DNA of 64,000 bases from Methanomicrobiales archaeon HGW-Methanomicrobiales-3. GTDB taxonomy: Archaea > Halobacteriota > Methanomicrobia > Methanomicrobiales > Methanospirillaceae. Positions 25,994 to 34,828 of the stretch are shown here, piece by piece. The position numbers were made by a program, and so were the translations under genes. Position 1 is the stretch's first letter; every line of letters begins with the position of its first letter. Location of the stretch: contig PGYK01000002.1 of the NCBI GenBank assembly GCA_002839605.1, positions 62,001 through 126,000 of the forward strand, written 5' to 3'. Under the pieces are notes generated by a model. That model saw only the letters and a list, made by a program, of their open reading frames with translations. It was not told the origin of the DNA and searched no databases.

Positions 25994-26237
25994 CTTCCCC
26001 CTCCGTTGTCTCAACAGGTTTTCTCTGTGATGAACCATAAACCTGCATCCCCCTTTGGCCGGATACAATGAACCTCTCCGCAGGTAATGAGGGCATCAAC
26101 GGTTCATGTGCGTTTCACCAAAGCAGTCTCTCCGGTCTCCAGCCGGTTTGGATCTGCACGATACAAAGGTCTATTATCCTGCCATCCTGAGTATTCGTCA
26201 GGGACCAGATATGAAGAACAAGGCGGAGGATCCTGGC

Positions 26238-26681
26238 ATGAAGCATATTCCTGTATTCAGGGTGGATACGGGGGCGGTAGAAGATGTTCCCCTCATCCAG
26301 TTCACAGAAGAAGAATGGCGGGCACGGCTCACGCCCGAACAGTACGATGTTGCACGGAAGAGAGGAACCGAATATGCGTTCACCGGGAAATATCATGCCT
26401 CAAAAGAGGCCGGCATTTACCGCTGTGCCTGTTGCGGGACGGATCTCTTCAGTTCAGACGCAAAGTTTGACTCCGGTACCGGCTGGCCCAGTTTCTCGGC
26501 ACCGGTATCGCCCCTGAACATTCGAACGCAGGATGACATGAGCGGAGGCATGATCCGGACTGAAGTGCTCTGCGCCCGGTGCGGGGCGCACCTTGGTCAT
26601 GTCTTCGATGACGGCCCCGCTCCTGCCGGCAAACGCTACTGTATGAATTCGGCAGCCCTGGATCTCAGAAAGACCGGCTGA
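26238..26681 (+). CDS. msrB: Peptide methionine-R-sulfoxide reductase MsrB
   Basis: A 147-residue enzyme that reduces the R epimer of methionine sulfoxide. Two CxxC pairs bind structural zinc (CACCG near residue 58, CARCG near 107). The family blocks GTGWPSF and [10 protein letters not shown] are intact, and the catalytic cysteine is in RYCMNSAAL near the C-terminus. The start at 26238 follows GGAGG by 8 bases and is preferred to the in-frame ATG at 26211. MsrA is encoded separately at 14.4 kb. With the adjacent UV endonuclease and the manganese exporter it suggests a damage-response neighbourhood. Confidence 0.93.
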   Translation: MKHIPVFRVDTGAVEDVPLIQFTEEEWRARLTPEQYDVARKRGTEYAFTGKYHASKEAGIYRCACCGTDLFSSDAKFDSGTGWPSFSAPVSPLNIRTQDDMSGGMIRTEVLCARCGAHLGHVFDDGPAPAGKRYCMNSAALDLRKTG

Positions 26682-26718
26682 CTTTCACATCGCAAAAAAT
26701 CTTTCAGGACTCCCCACC

Positions 26719-27621
26719 ATGCGCATCGGCTACCCCTGCCTCAACCGCTCGATCGGCTGCACCCCATCAAAGACCTTCCGGCTGGCATCCTATACCGAAG
26801 AGCGTCTTGAACAAACAATTGCAGCAAATCTTGCCTGCTTACAGAAGATCCTTGAATATAATGTGGAGCACGGGCTCCTCTTTCTCCGGATAACCTCTGA
26901 CCTTGTACCGTTTGCCTCCCATGAGATCTGCACGTACTCCTGGCAGGAACAGTTTGCCGATATCTTCCAGGGTCTGGGGGATTATTGCAAAAAACACGGC
27001 TTCCGGATCTCGATGCACCCGGACCAGTTTGTCCTTCTCAACGCGCCGGACGCGGGTGTGCTTGAGCGGAGTATCCGTGAACTGGCCTACCAGTCAGCGG
27101 TCCTCGACCTGATGGGGCTTGACCGGACAGCAAAAATTCAGATCCATGTCGGAGGGGTGTATGGCGACAAGGCTGCAAGCATGGACCGGTTCGTGGAGAA
27201 CTACTCGCAGCTGGACAAAACGATACGGGCGCGACTCGTCATCGAGAACGACGAACGGCTCTACGCTGTTGCCGACTGCCGGAAGATACATGATCGAACG
27301 GGCATCCCGGTCATCCTTGATACCTTTCACCATTCCCTGAACAACCAGGGGGAACCGGTTCAGACTGCTCTCTCAATCCTGGCAGAGACCTGGACATCGC
27401 AGGAAGGCCTGCCGATGGTGGATTACAGTTCCCAGCAGGAAGGCAAACGCCCGGGGGCACATGCGGAGCATATTGTATCGGAGGATTTCAGCCGGTTTCT
27501 TGGCGATTCAAAGCCCTGTGATTTCGATCTCATGCTCGAGATCAAGGACAAGGAGAAAAGTGCTAATCTTGCGCTCGCCCTTGCAGCAGAAGATTTTCGG
27601 CTCGTGACCCGCAGTGCATAA
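26719..27621 (+). CDS. uvsE: UV damage endonuclease UvsE/UVDE
   Basis: A 300-residue TIM-barrel metalloenzyme that nicks DNA 5' to UV photoproducts, opening an alternative excision repair route. The sequence begins RIGYPCLNRSIGC and carries family blocks RISSD-like RITSDLVPF, GFRISMHPDQFVLLN, IQIHVGGVYGDK, ENDE and DTFHHSLN, which provide His, Glu and Asp metal ligands. The length matches the core family. It is 37 bases after msrB on the same strand, and a manganese exporter gene follows. UvsE is a manganese-dependent enzyme in known cases, though a link with MntP is only suggestive. Confidence 0.93.
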   Translation: MRIGYPCLNRSIGCTPSKTFRLASYTEERLEQTIAANLACLQKILEYNVEHGLLFLRITSDLVPFASHEICTYSWQEQFADIFQGLGDYCKKHGFRISMHPDQFVLLNAPDAGVLERSIRELAYQSAVLDLMGLDRTAKIQIHVGGVYGDKAASMDRFVENYSQLDKTIRARLVIENDERLYAVADCRKIHDRTGIPVILDTFHHSLNNQGEPVQTALSILAETWTSQEGLPMVDYSSQQEGKRPGAHAEHIVSEDFSRFLGDSKPCDFDLMLEIKDKEKSANLALALAAEDFRLVTRSA

Positions 27622-27666
27622 ACCGGCGGGTTTTTATCCCTCTCCACATTCAATAAATGCAGGACA

Positions 27667-28227
27667 ATGGATATCCTTATCACTTCCCTTATCGGCATCG
27701 CGCTTGCCATGGACTGTTTTGCAGTATCGCTTGCTCTCGGGACGCGAACGAAAGCCCGGCTTCTCCCCGCTGCCCTTATTGTTGCAACCTCTTTTGGCGC
27801 TTTTCAGGCCGGGATGGCCATTATCGGGTGGATTGCCGGCAACGGGGTGACAGGATTTATTTCAGCCTACGGCCCTCCGTTTGCGTTCATTCTGCTTGCT
27901 CTCGTTGGCGGGAAGATGCTCTGGGAAGGATTGAAGGGGGAAGATGATGATTCTGTTCCGGATGGTATCCGTTTCCTGCCGATCATTGTCCTCTCATTTG
28001 CAACCAGCATCGATGCGCTTGCCGTTGGGGCAAGTTTTGGGCTCATCCAGGCAGAAATTTTTGCACCAGCCGCAATTATCGGGCTCATCAGTTTCGTGTT
28101 CGCGTTTTTTGGAATTCTCCTGGGAAAACGCCTGCTCGACACCCTTGGACACAGGACCGGGATCCTTGGCGGGATCATTCTCATCCTGATCGGACTTAAT
28201 ATCCTTGCCGGTCACCCGTTCGGGTAA
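27667..28227 (+). CDS. mntP: Manganese efflux pump MntP (DUF204)
   Basis: A 186-residue membrane protein with six helices arranged as two inverted repeats, the MntP fold that exports excess Mn2+. The paired aspartate motifs are ALAMDCFAVSLALG in the first half and SFATSIDALAVGASFG in the second, and the loops are short. The size and the AMD/SID pair are diagnostic. The gene begins 45 bases after uvsE. In bacteria its expression is often controlled by a manganese riboswitch or MntR, but no such element is visible in the short gap. Confidence 0.93.
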   Translation: MDILITSLIGIALAMDCFAVSLALGTRTKARLLPAALIVATSFGAFQAGMAIIGWIAGNGVTGFISAYGPPFAFILLALVGGKMLWEGLKGEDDDSVPDGIRFLPIIVLSFATSIDALAVGASFGLIQAEIFAPAAIIGLISFVFAFFGILLGKRLLDTLGHRTGILGGIILILIGLNILAGHPFG

Positions 28228-28298
28228 GAAAGAGAAAGAGATACCCGGTACGTGGGGATATCGTCACGTTTATCCCCTGAAAAAAATCAGTTCCCCTT

Positions 28299-28916
28299 AT
28301 GCAACGATATCTGGTTTACCTGGCTGGCACTCTTACGATTCTCATGGTCCTCGCGTGCGGGTGCACCTCGTCATCTGCAAGTGCAGAACCGGCTCCGGCA
28401 CCGGTTGCCGTTGTCCCGGCAGGCACGGTACCGGTCGCAGGTGCTGCCAGTGGTGCACATTCCCTGACGCTGAAGGTCGGAGACCTTACCTCCGGGTCGC
28501 AACTTCCCGATATCTACACCTGCAAAGGAGCCAGCGAATCGCCCGGTATTGCATGGGATGGTATCCCGGAAGGTACGAAAAGTCTTGTCCTGATCCTTGA
28601 TGATCCCGATGCCCCCGCCGGGACGTTCACCCACTGGATCCTTTACAATATTCCCCCAACAAAGGGCAGCCTTGCACCTGCCCAGACCAATGCCAAGGTG
28701 CTTGCAAACGGGGCCCAGCAGGGCGATACGAGCGCCGGGTTTCGGGGGTATTACCCGGTCTGCCCGCCCATCGGGTCCACCCACCGCTACGTCTTCTCAC
28801 TCTATGCCGTGGATAGGGAGATCGCGCAGCCAACTGCCAACCGGGAATCCATAGATTGGGCGCTTGACGGTCATACGATCGCAAAAACCGAGCTGGTGAC
28901 AACCTTCACCCGATGA
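28299..28916 (+). CDS. YbhB/YbcL-family (PEBP-like) lipoprotein
   Basis: A 205-residue exported protein. The N-terminus ends in a lipobox, ACGC near residue 22, so it is anchored outside by lipid. After a Pro/Ala-rich linker comes the phosphatidylethanolamine-binding-like fold, with PDIYTCKGASESPGIAWDG, LVLILDDPDAP and HWILYNIPP, and GFRGYYPVCPP, the anion-binding site motif. Bacterial YbhB/YbcL proteins have no firmly known role; some affect kinases or lipid binding. It may be leaderless, since TTTATC is 29 bases upstream. Confidence 0.9.
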   Translation: MQRYLVYLAGTLTILMVLACGCTSSSASAEPAPAPVAVVPAGTVPVAGAASGAHSLTLKVGDLTSGSQLPDIYTCKGASESPGIAWDGIPEGTKSLVLILDDPDAPAGTFTHWILYNIPPTKGSLAPAQTNAKVLANGAQQGDTSAGFRGYYPVCPPIGSTHRYVFSLYAVDREIAQPTANRESIDWALDGHTIAKTELVTTFTR

Positions 28917-28995
28917 TCGGCCGGGATCTTTTCGCGAGGCAACCGGAAGATTACAATCCATAATCCCATTTATCTCTCCCGCGTCGTCTCTTCCC

Positions 28996-29235
28996 ATGAT
29001 GAGATTGTTCACGTTCCAATTCCTGCCGGCTGCACTGCTGCCGGTCCTCATCCTGGTGGTCGTTAAACGAATGACAGCTCTCATTCTTTTGCATATCCGT
29101 CGCCGTCGGACCGGCTCCTGCCGGCGGCCTGCAATAATTTATCATCTTCATGGTTCATCATTACTGCAGGTACCGGAACACTGGCTTTTTGGGAGGAACA
29201 AGGATGATATCGCTCCGGTTTTACCGGATATATGA
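28996..29235 (+). CDS. Possible small membrane protein overlapping the DUF155 gene
   Basis: A 79-codon frame starting at ATG 28996, about 26 bases after a TATA-like ATTTATC (28966-28974), which would make it leaderless. The N-terminus MMRLFTFQFLPAALLPVLIL is hydrophobic, then basic (IRRRRTG). It overlaps the start of the DUF155 gene by 32 bases. It could equally be a leader region. No homologue is known to me. Confidence 0.28.
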   Translation: MMRLFTFQFLPAALLPVLILVVVKRMTALILLHIRRRRTGSCRRPAIIYHLHGSSLLQVPEHWLFGRNKDDIAPVLPDI

Positions 29236-30271
29236 CATAGGGCGGGAGATCGATCTCGACTGGCTCGAGAAAGCGCTTGCCCAGAACTATTTTACCGCAC
29301 GGACGAGTTTTGTCAGGGTCAAGCCCAAATCTATCATGCTCGAGGATCCCCCGCTGATGATCCAGATGAACCCTATCCGGGTTGAGCGGGACGGTCGGCA
29401 GTTCGAGTTCTCAGTACAGGCCCGGGTCTTCGATATCGGGGCCATAAGTTTCTGTTTTGTGTACGAGAACAGGAACGCGGATCTTCCGGAACTTGAGGAG
29501 ATCGCATTTCTTTTCGCCGGTCAGGAAGGGCTGTCTGATTTCTATGTTCAGTATCTCAAAACCTTAGCCGAGATTGTCCGGCCGCACATCAAAAATTTTG
29601 CCATCAACCCGGACTTTTATGAGGATTATTCGATTTATGTTGCCGACCGCCGGAACGATGATGTGGATCCGGTCCCCTTACTGATTGGGGAGAAGGTCAA
29701 TATCTCGCCCCAGATGCGCGAAGAGATCATCAAGAATTCCCTCAGTTATACCACCGACGATCTCACCATCCTCTCGTGGGACTCAGCCCTCATCTGCAAT
29801 CCTGAAAGCCCGACCGATCTCATAGACCTGATCGAGTTTGCCAATGTGCAGGTTCTGGAACTCAGAAATTATGATGAGGAACTGACCCGGGAGATGGAGA
29901 AGATGTACGATGAGATCGAGCGTGCTGACCGTCTCTCCTCCTTCAGCAGGGGCCGGCAGTACCATGCAATCATGGCACGGCTCATGGAGACCTCGGCAGG
30001 CATCTCCGAGACCATCGAGAAGGTCGACAACCTGATCAAGGTCACCGAGGATATCTATTATGCCCGGGTCTATGCCACGGCATTAATCGTGCTCCGGAGC
30101 CGGCAGTGGAGCGAGAGCGTGAGCAGGAAGATCGAGGTGATCCAGGGGAACTATTCAATGCTCTCGGATGAAGTGCGCATCCAGCATTCCAATTTCCTTG
30201 AGTGGATCATCATTGTTTTGATCGCCATGGAGTTCATCTTCGCCATCTGGGGAGCATTTGGCGGATACTAG
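29204..30271 (+). CDS. RMD1/DUF155-like membrane protein
   Basis: A 355-residue protein resembling the RMD1/Sif2/DUF155 family. The N-terminal half is soluble, with LRFYRIYDIGREIDLDWLEK. The C-terminal part is helical and contains NVQVLELRNYDEELTREMEK, YHAIMARLMETSAGISETIE and LSDEVRIQHSNFLEWIIIVL, then one membrane helix ending IFAIWGAFGGY. In yeast RMD1 is a peripheral protein needed for meiotic division; archaeal members are uncharacterised. The start at 29204 is preferred to 29150 because GGAGG precedes it by 8 bases. Confidence 0.75.
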   Translation: MISLRFYRIYDIGREIDLDWLEKALAQNYFTARTSFVRVKPKSIMLEDPPLMIQMNPIRVERDGRQFEFSVQARVFDIGAISFCFVYENRNADLPELEEIAFLFAGQEGLSDFYVQYLKTLAEIVRPHIKNFAINPDFYEDYSIYVADRRNDDVDPVPLLIGEKVNISPQMREEIIKNSLSYTTDDLTILSWDSALICNPESPTDLIDLIEFANVQVLELRNYDEELTREMEKMYDEIERADRLSSFSRGRQYHAIMARLMETSAGISETIEKVDNLIKVTEDIYYARVYATALIVLRSRQWSESVSRKIEVIQGNYSMLSDEVRIQHSNFLEWIIIVLIAMEFIFAIWGAFGGY

Positions 30272-30511
30272 GTTCGTTCCAGGTCCTCCCGGCACCTCCC
30301 GCCCGGTCAGGAATTTCTCCCCCCCCCACTTCATACAACCGCTCTGGTGAAGCCATTGAACTTTGACTATCCCCCCATAGAACCGCTGCCATCTGTCCAA
30401 TTTATCCCCTGTATAGATCCTGTTTCTGTAAAGAGATCCCCCTTTTACGATGCGGTCGGCAGCCGTTGTCCAGGCCGTGATCCAACGGGGGATGACAGGA
30501 ATGGGAACCGC

Positions 30512-30802
30512 ATGGCTGAAGTTATTGTATATTCTCAAAAAGAACACCCGCAATGCGAAGAACTCAAGGGAGTCCTCCGCGAGCAGGGTGTTTCGTACCG
30601 TGAGATAAATATCCACAACCCGGAAGCGGTCATTGCCCTCAAAGAACAGGGCTGTACTGCTCTTGAACCCCCGGTTATCAGCGTACGGAGCGGGAACCGT
30701 ATCCAGAATGTCCTGACCAATGACGATCTTTTCTGGGACGGCACACTTATCCGCGAGGCGGTTCTTGATCTTGCGGGCAAGACCTCGTCTGTCATTACCT
30801 GA
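30512..30802 (+). CDS. Glutaredoxin-like protein
   Basis: A 96-residue thioredoxin-fold protein. It begins AEVIVYSQKEHPQCEELKG, in which SQKEHPQC replaces the usual glutaredoxin CPYC, leaving one Cys in the active-site helix. The later strand EPPVISVRSGNRI has the cis-Pro position, and NVLTNDDLFWDG the C-terminal helix. The missing first Cys means a monothiol or non-redox role. The start at 30512 follows GGAATGGGAACCGC; the longer frame from GTG 30347 adds no homology. Confidence 0.7.
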   Translation: MAEVIVYSQKEHPQCEELKGVLREQGVSYREINIHNPEAVIALKEQGCTALEPPVISVRSGNRIQNVLTNDDLFWDGTLIREAVLDLAGKTSSVIT

Positions 30803-30922
30803 TGGTTCTCTTTTTTTCCGTGTTGTGGAACCCGCCTGCCGCCTGTTCTGTGATGGGCAAATCCCGGCAGGCATTCACTTTCTCCCTGCACGCTCTCGTG
30901 TTTAAATGAGCTGTGGCTGAAC

Positions 30923-30938
30923 TGTCCTTACAAGGACA
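30923..30938. promoter_or_regulatory. Palindrome at the nre start codon, candidate operator
   Basis: TGTCCTT and AAGGACA form a perfect inverted repeat with a 2-base spacer, and the last A is the first base of the nre ATG. A TATA-like TTTAAAT lies at 30901-30907, giving a transcript start near 30930, inside the palindrome. A bound repressor would block initiation of the nre-dinB transcript. Confidence 0.45.
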
Positions 30939-32119
30939 TGATCGGCAAGAGTGCATATCTCCGAAAACTCACGGCATCCTCGATGCCCATGCAGTCCGTG
31001 ACCATGGAGAAGGAGCTTGACGGCAGCTCGCCCCCATCGGTCTTTATCGGGAGCTGGAACTACCCAAAAGTGTATGCCGGGCCGCTTGTCACACCCCTGC
31101 ACGGCGATACCGCGATCATGGACACCCCCGAGAGCTGGATCTCCGGAAACAAGACGCAGGAGGAGATCATCGGGTACCGCCTTGGCCTGGTCCGGGGCAA
31201 GCGGATGGTCGATGCCGCCGATCTCGGCACACGGTTTGTTGAGCAGCTCCAGGAGATCTCCCTCTCTGCCACTTCGGTCGAGAGCGAGGTGGGGTTTTGC
31301 ACTGCTCCGTCCGGCACCACGTTCTCCGAAGAACACACGCCGTTTGGCCCCAGTGCAGAGATCGAGCGGTTCGAGACCACGGGGGGACGATGGCACCGGA
31401 ACCTCGAGTCGGTCTTCTACGATACCGATCTCCCTGCCGCCGATGCGGTGATGGACCTGCACAAACAGGGCGTCCCGTTCTCGAACATCCAGAAAGCCTT
31501 CTCCGTGGGAACGATGGGCCGGAGCAAAGGCCGGCATCTTGTTCCAACCCGCTGGTCGATCACCGCCTGTGACTCAACGATCGCGGACCGGCTCCTCACC
31601 GAAGTGAAGAAGAATTCCGTCATCGACACCTGGCGGGTGCACGAGTTTTCAAGCCTCCACAATAACTATGCCGTCCTCCTGATGCCGACCGGCTGGCAGT
31701 ATGAATGGTCAGAGGCGTTCCTCCGCGTACTCGGAAACGAGGAACTCGTCTTCTCGGATCACGAAGGCCGGAAGAAAAAGACGGAATATTCCCCGCTTGG
31801 CGGCTGCTATTATTCCTGCAAGATGGCGGTGCTGGAAGCGCTGGCCCGCCAGGGGGAGCAGGCAGGGGCGATCATCCTCCGGGAGGCCCACAAGGGGTAC
31901 GTCCCGATGGGGGTGTTCAATGTCCGGGAAAATGTGCGGAACGCCATGAACCAGCCGGCAACGGAGTTTGAGGACATCCAAGCTGCCCTGGCCCATATCG
32001 GGAGCACGTTCACCCTCCCCGTCACACGGTTCATTGAAGAAGGCGAGCTTCTCCGGACCATGATCCGGCAGCGGCAGTGCACGCTCTCGGATTTTTCCAC
32101 GCAGGGGGTGATGGGATGA
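30938..32119 (+). CDS. nre: Archaeal Nre family DNA repair protein
   Basis: A 393-residue protein of the Nre (NreA/NreB) family, DNA-damage proteins unique to archaea that act with the sliding clamp PCNA. The family blocks [61 protein letters not shown] and [25 protein letters not shown] (here in segments) are intact. Near the C-terminus QCTLSDF fits a PCNA-interaction box (Q, L and F at positions 1, 4 and 7), although the last residue is Ser, not aromatic. There is no classical Cys cluster at the N-terminus. It overlaps dinB by 4 bases, implying coupled translation and linked functions in lesion repair. Confidence 0.85.
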   Translation: MIGKSAYLRKLTASSMPMQSVTMEKELDGSSPPSVFIGSWNYPKVYAGPLVTPLHGDTAIMDTPESWISGNKTQEEIIGYRLGLVRGKRMVDAADLGTRFVEQLQEISLSATSVESEVGFCTAPSGTTFSEEHTPFGPSAEIERFETTGGRWHRNLESVFYDTDLPAADAVMDLHKQGVPFSNIQKAFSVGTMGRSKGRHLVPTRWSITACDSTIADRLLTEVKKNSVIDTWRVHEFSSLHNNYAVLLMPTGWQYEWSEAFLRVLGNEELVFSDHEGRKKKTEYSPLGGCYYSCKMAVLEALARQGEQAGAIILREAHKGYVPMGVFNVRENVRNAMNQPATEFEDIQAALAHIGSTFTLPVTRFIEEGELLRTMIRQRQCTLSDFSTQGVMG

Positions 32120-33243
32120 TGTCTGCCGCGTGTCTCCCCCCTGGAACCGGGGTGCTTACCGTCGCGGAGGATAAAACTCCTGGTCCGATCATCCTTCACG
32201 TGGACATGGACAGTTTTTATGCCTCCGTTGAGGTGCAGAGGCATCCTGACCTCCGGGGAAAACCCGTTGTTGTCGGCGCTGACCCCAACGGCGGACGGGG
32301 CCGGGGGGTTGCCTGTACCTGTTCTTACGAGGCCCGGGCGTTTGGTATCCGGTCTGCGATGCCGGTCTCGCAGGCTTATACTCTCTGCCCGCATGCCGTC
32401 TTTCTCCCCCCGGATTTTGAATACTATGGCCAGATCTCCGCAAGTATCATGGACTTCTTCCGGTCTTTCGGGTTCCGGCTCCGGCAGGTGAGCATCGATG
32501 AGGCCTATCTTGACTGCACCGCCCTGGGCTCGTTTGAGGCCGCGGAGGTGCTGGCCCGGCAAATACAGGAACAGGTCCGGGACCGGTTCGGTCTGGGCTG
32601 TTCGATCGGGATTGCCCCGGGAAAGACCGTGGCAAAGATCGCCTCCGACTACCACAAGCCCGGTGGGCTGACCGTGGTGGAACCCGGAACCGTCCGGGCC
32701 TTCCTCGCACCCCTTCCGGTGAAGAAGATCCCGGGAATCGGGAAGAAAGCCGAAGCCCGGCTCCTTGAACTGGGTATCCGGACCGCCGGCGAGCTTGCTG
32801 CAACCGATATCCAGGTGCTGCTTGGCCGGTTCGGGCGGGGAGCAGTCTCTCTCCATGCCCTGGCACAAGGGCTGGATACCGCCGGACTTGAGGAGTATGA
32901 CGGGATCAAATCCCTGTCCCGCGAGATCACTTTTGCCATAGATACCAACGATACAACACTCCTCGCGTCCAGTCTCGATGCCCTCGCAAAGGCCGTCCAC
33001 AAAACCCTCAGCGATGAACACCTCCGCTGCCGGACGGTCACGGTCAAGATCCGGTACCAGGGATTCGAGACCCGCACCCGGTCCCGCACCCTCTCCCGCT
33101 CTACGGGTGATGCCGGACCGGTAGGTGCCAGTTCGCGCACACTCTTCAGGGAGATGTATGACGGGCGGAAGGTCCGGCTCATCGGCATCCGGCTCTCTTC
33201 CATCGAGAGGCCGGACCGGTGCCAGATGACCCTCGGAGTCTGA
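32116..33243 (+). CDS. dinB: Y-family DNA polymerase IV
   Basis: A 375-residue translesion polymerase. The catalytic motifs are [13 protein letters not shown] (residues about 29-41, with the first metal-binding Asp), [13 protein letters not shown], and [10 protein letters not shown] near 127, then the helix-hairpin-helix region [15 protein letters not shown] near 213 and a little-finger domain. The protein ends QMTLGV, so only the beginning of a PCNA-binding box (Q-x-x-L) is present. ATG 32116 is chosen because it overlaps the nre stop as ATGA; an earlier ATG at 32077 lies inside nre. It inserts bases opposite damaged DNA. Confidence 0.95.
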   Translation: MMSAACLPPGTGVLTVAEDKTPGPIILHVDMDSFYASVEVQRHPDLRGKPVVVGADPNGGRGRGVACTCSYEARAFGIRSAMPVSQAYTLCPHAVFLPPDFEYYGQISASIMDFFRSFGFRLRQVSIDEAYLDCTALGSFEAAEVLARQIQEQVRDRFGLGCSIGIAPGKTVAKIASDYHKPGGLTVVEPGTVRAFLAPLPVKKIPGIGKKAEARLLELGIRTAGELAATDIQVLLGRFGRGAVSLHALAQGLDTAGLEEYDGIKSLSREITFAIDTNDTTLLASSLDALAKAVHKTLSDEHLRCRTVTVKIRYQGFETRTRSRTLSRSTGDAGPVGASSRTLFREMYDGRKVRLIGIRLSSIERPDRCQMTLGV

Positions 33244-33387
33244 CAAAAAGGCCAAAAAAACCGCAGGTGTCCGGTGCAACGCTGAAAGTTGATAACATAT
33301 GAAGCCGGATATTTCAAAGCGAGAGGCAATTTCGCAGGACGCGGCCATCGGTGGCCGGTCGGAATATTCCAAAAGGTGCAAACAGGC

Positions 33388-34278
33388 ATGCAGCGGCTAC
33401 GGTATAAAAAAATTGATGCGTTTGTGTATGGCCGTTCAGGAGGGAACCCTGCGGGGTGTATCTACCTGGACACTCCGGAGATGCTCTCACCGGACCAGAT
33501 GCAGCAGATCGCCCGCGAGATGGCAGGGTGTGTCAGCGAAGTGGTATTCATCAGCCGGGAGGATGATACCATCACCCTCCGGTTCTTCTCCGCGGAATGC
33601 GAGGTGGCGTTCTGCGGCCATGGCACCATTGCTGCCATGCACGACCTGATAAAAAACGATCCCGACCTTTTGCGCAAGCCCATCGTCAGCATCCAGATCG
33701 GGGACCAGCAGATCCTGATCCGGAACGATATTGCTGAAGAGGATTCGGTCTTTGTCAGCGCCCCGCTTCCCCTGACCCTGGGTACCATTCCCGACCCGGA
33801 TGCGGTTGCAGCTGCCCTGAAACTTCCCCCCGGTGAGATCACCGATCCTGCCGGGATCTCGGTGGTGAGTGCCGGTCTGGTTACGCTCATCGTCCCCCTC
33901 CGGTCGCTTGCCACGCTGCTTGGCACCCGCCCCGATTCCCAGCACCTCAAAGAGTTCTGCATCCGTCACGGGATCGAGATCGTCCTTATCCACACGCAGG
34001 AAGTTGCATCCGAGGGTGCTGCGTACCGGACCCGGGTCTTTGCCCCGGTCTTTGGGTACCTTGAAGACCCGGCCACGGGATCCGGAAACGCCGCGTTCGG
34101 GTATCACCTCCTGGCAAACGGTTCCTGGGACGGGAAGATGATCCGGATCGAGCAGGGGAGAAGCCGCGACAACCCCAACCTTGTCCGGCTCGTGAGCGAC
34201 TCGTCAGAAAAACAGCGGACGGTCTATTTTGGCGGGAATGGGATCGTCCGGATCGAGGGCGAATACATCCTGTACTGA
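33388..34278 (+). CDS. PhzF-family isomerase-like protein
   Basis: A 296-residue protein of the PhzF/diaminopimelate-epimerase-fold group. It begins YKKIDAFVYGRSGGNPAGCIYL, with NPAG as the family signature, then CEVAFCGHGTIAAMH, and a late EDPATGSGNAAFGYHLL that supplies the C-terminal half of the symmetric site. Near the centre is ISVVSAGLVTLIVPL. These proteins act on small acids by proton transfer; the substrate here is unknown. The start at 33388 follows AAGGTG and matches the family. It lies 144 bases after dinB with no other gene between. Confidence 0.88.
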   Translation: MQRLRYKKIDAFVYGRSGGNPAGCIYLDTPEMLSPDQMQQIAREMAGCVSEVVFISREDDTITLRFFSAECEVAFCGHGTIAAMHDLIKNDPDLLRKPIVSIQIGDQQILIRNDIAEEDSVFVSAPLPLTLGTIPDPDAVAAALKLPPGEITDPAGISVVSAGLVTLIVPLRSLATLLGTRPDSQHLKEFCIRHGIEIVLIHTQEVASEGAAYRTRVFAPVFGYLEDPATGSGNAAFGYHLLANGSWDGKMIRIEQGRSRDNPNLVRLVSDSSEKQRTVYFGGNGIVRIEGEYILY

Positions 34279-34288
34279 TAAAATCCTG

Positions 34289-34657
34289 TCACTGCTCTTT
34301 CTTTGCATGGGCGGTGAGCCATTCCCTGATATCTTCGGGTTCGACAGAAAAGGCCAAAACGCCTTCTGCCAGCCGGCCAAAGTCCGCGGCATCCGTATCA
34401 GGGATCGCATATCCCTCGTTTGCAAGGATCCGGGTCGCCAGCGCCAGAGCAGCCCGCTCGTTTCCCTCCCGGAACGCGGGATAGGCCACAAGGGAGAACA
34501 GGGCAAGGGCAGCCCGTGAGACGGGATCCCCGATTCGGTTTGCATGAAAGACCAGCTGGTGGAGATTTGCCTCGGAGATGATCCGGTTGTCGCCGCCATC
34601 ACGGGCGATGATTCCCGCATGGAGCGCTACAAGCTCTTCAACCGTGAGGTCCTGCAT
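34289..34657 (-). CDS. Fic/Doc-family protein lacking the catalytic His
   Basis: A 122-residue Doc-like protein. It begins LTVEELVALHAGIIARDGG and has the expected NLHQLVFHAN and ALALFSLVAYPAFREGNERAAL-type helix. The Fic motif in active members is HxFxx(G)N; here the position before F is Pro (PAFREGNER), so the His that drives AMP or phosphate transfer is missing. The rest of the nucleotide pocket (EGN, R) is present. It may be inactive, or a regulator. No antitoxin-like gene flanks it. It converges on phzF-like, with 10 bases between stops. The start has AGGATCC upstream. Confidence 0.75.
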   Translation of the reverse strand: MQDLTVEELVALHAGIIARDGGDNRIISEANLHQLVFHANRIGDPVSRAALALFSLVAYPAFREGNERAALALATRILANEGYAIPDTDAADFGRLAEGVLAFSVEPEDIREWLTAHAKKEQ

Positions 34658-34828
34658 CTGGATCCTGTTTTGCTTTGGATCGATGCAAACATTACGGTTT
34701 ACTCCTGGAACCGCGTCATCGCTGATCGCTGCCAGTGACCCGCTGAAAAATCCCGCACTCCAACAAATGACTATTTTGATATCTCTGGCCGGAGCACCCG
34801 GTACTCACTACCGAACAGGAGAACTTTC

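Noticed and set aside
31810-33381. Minus-strand frame of 523 codons over nre and dinB
   Set aside because: It lies antisense to two well-supported genes with the expected motifs, and its translation has no domain.
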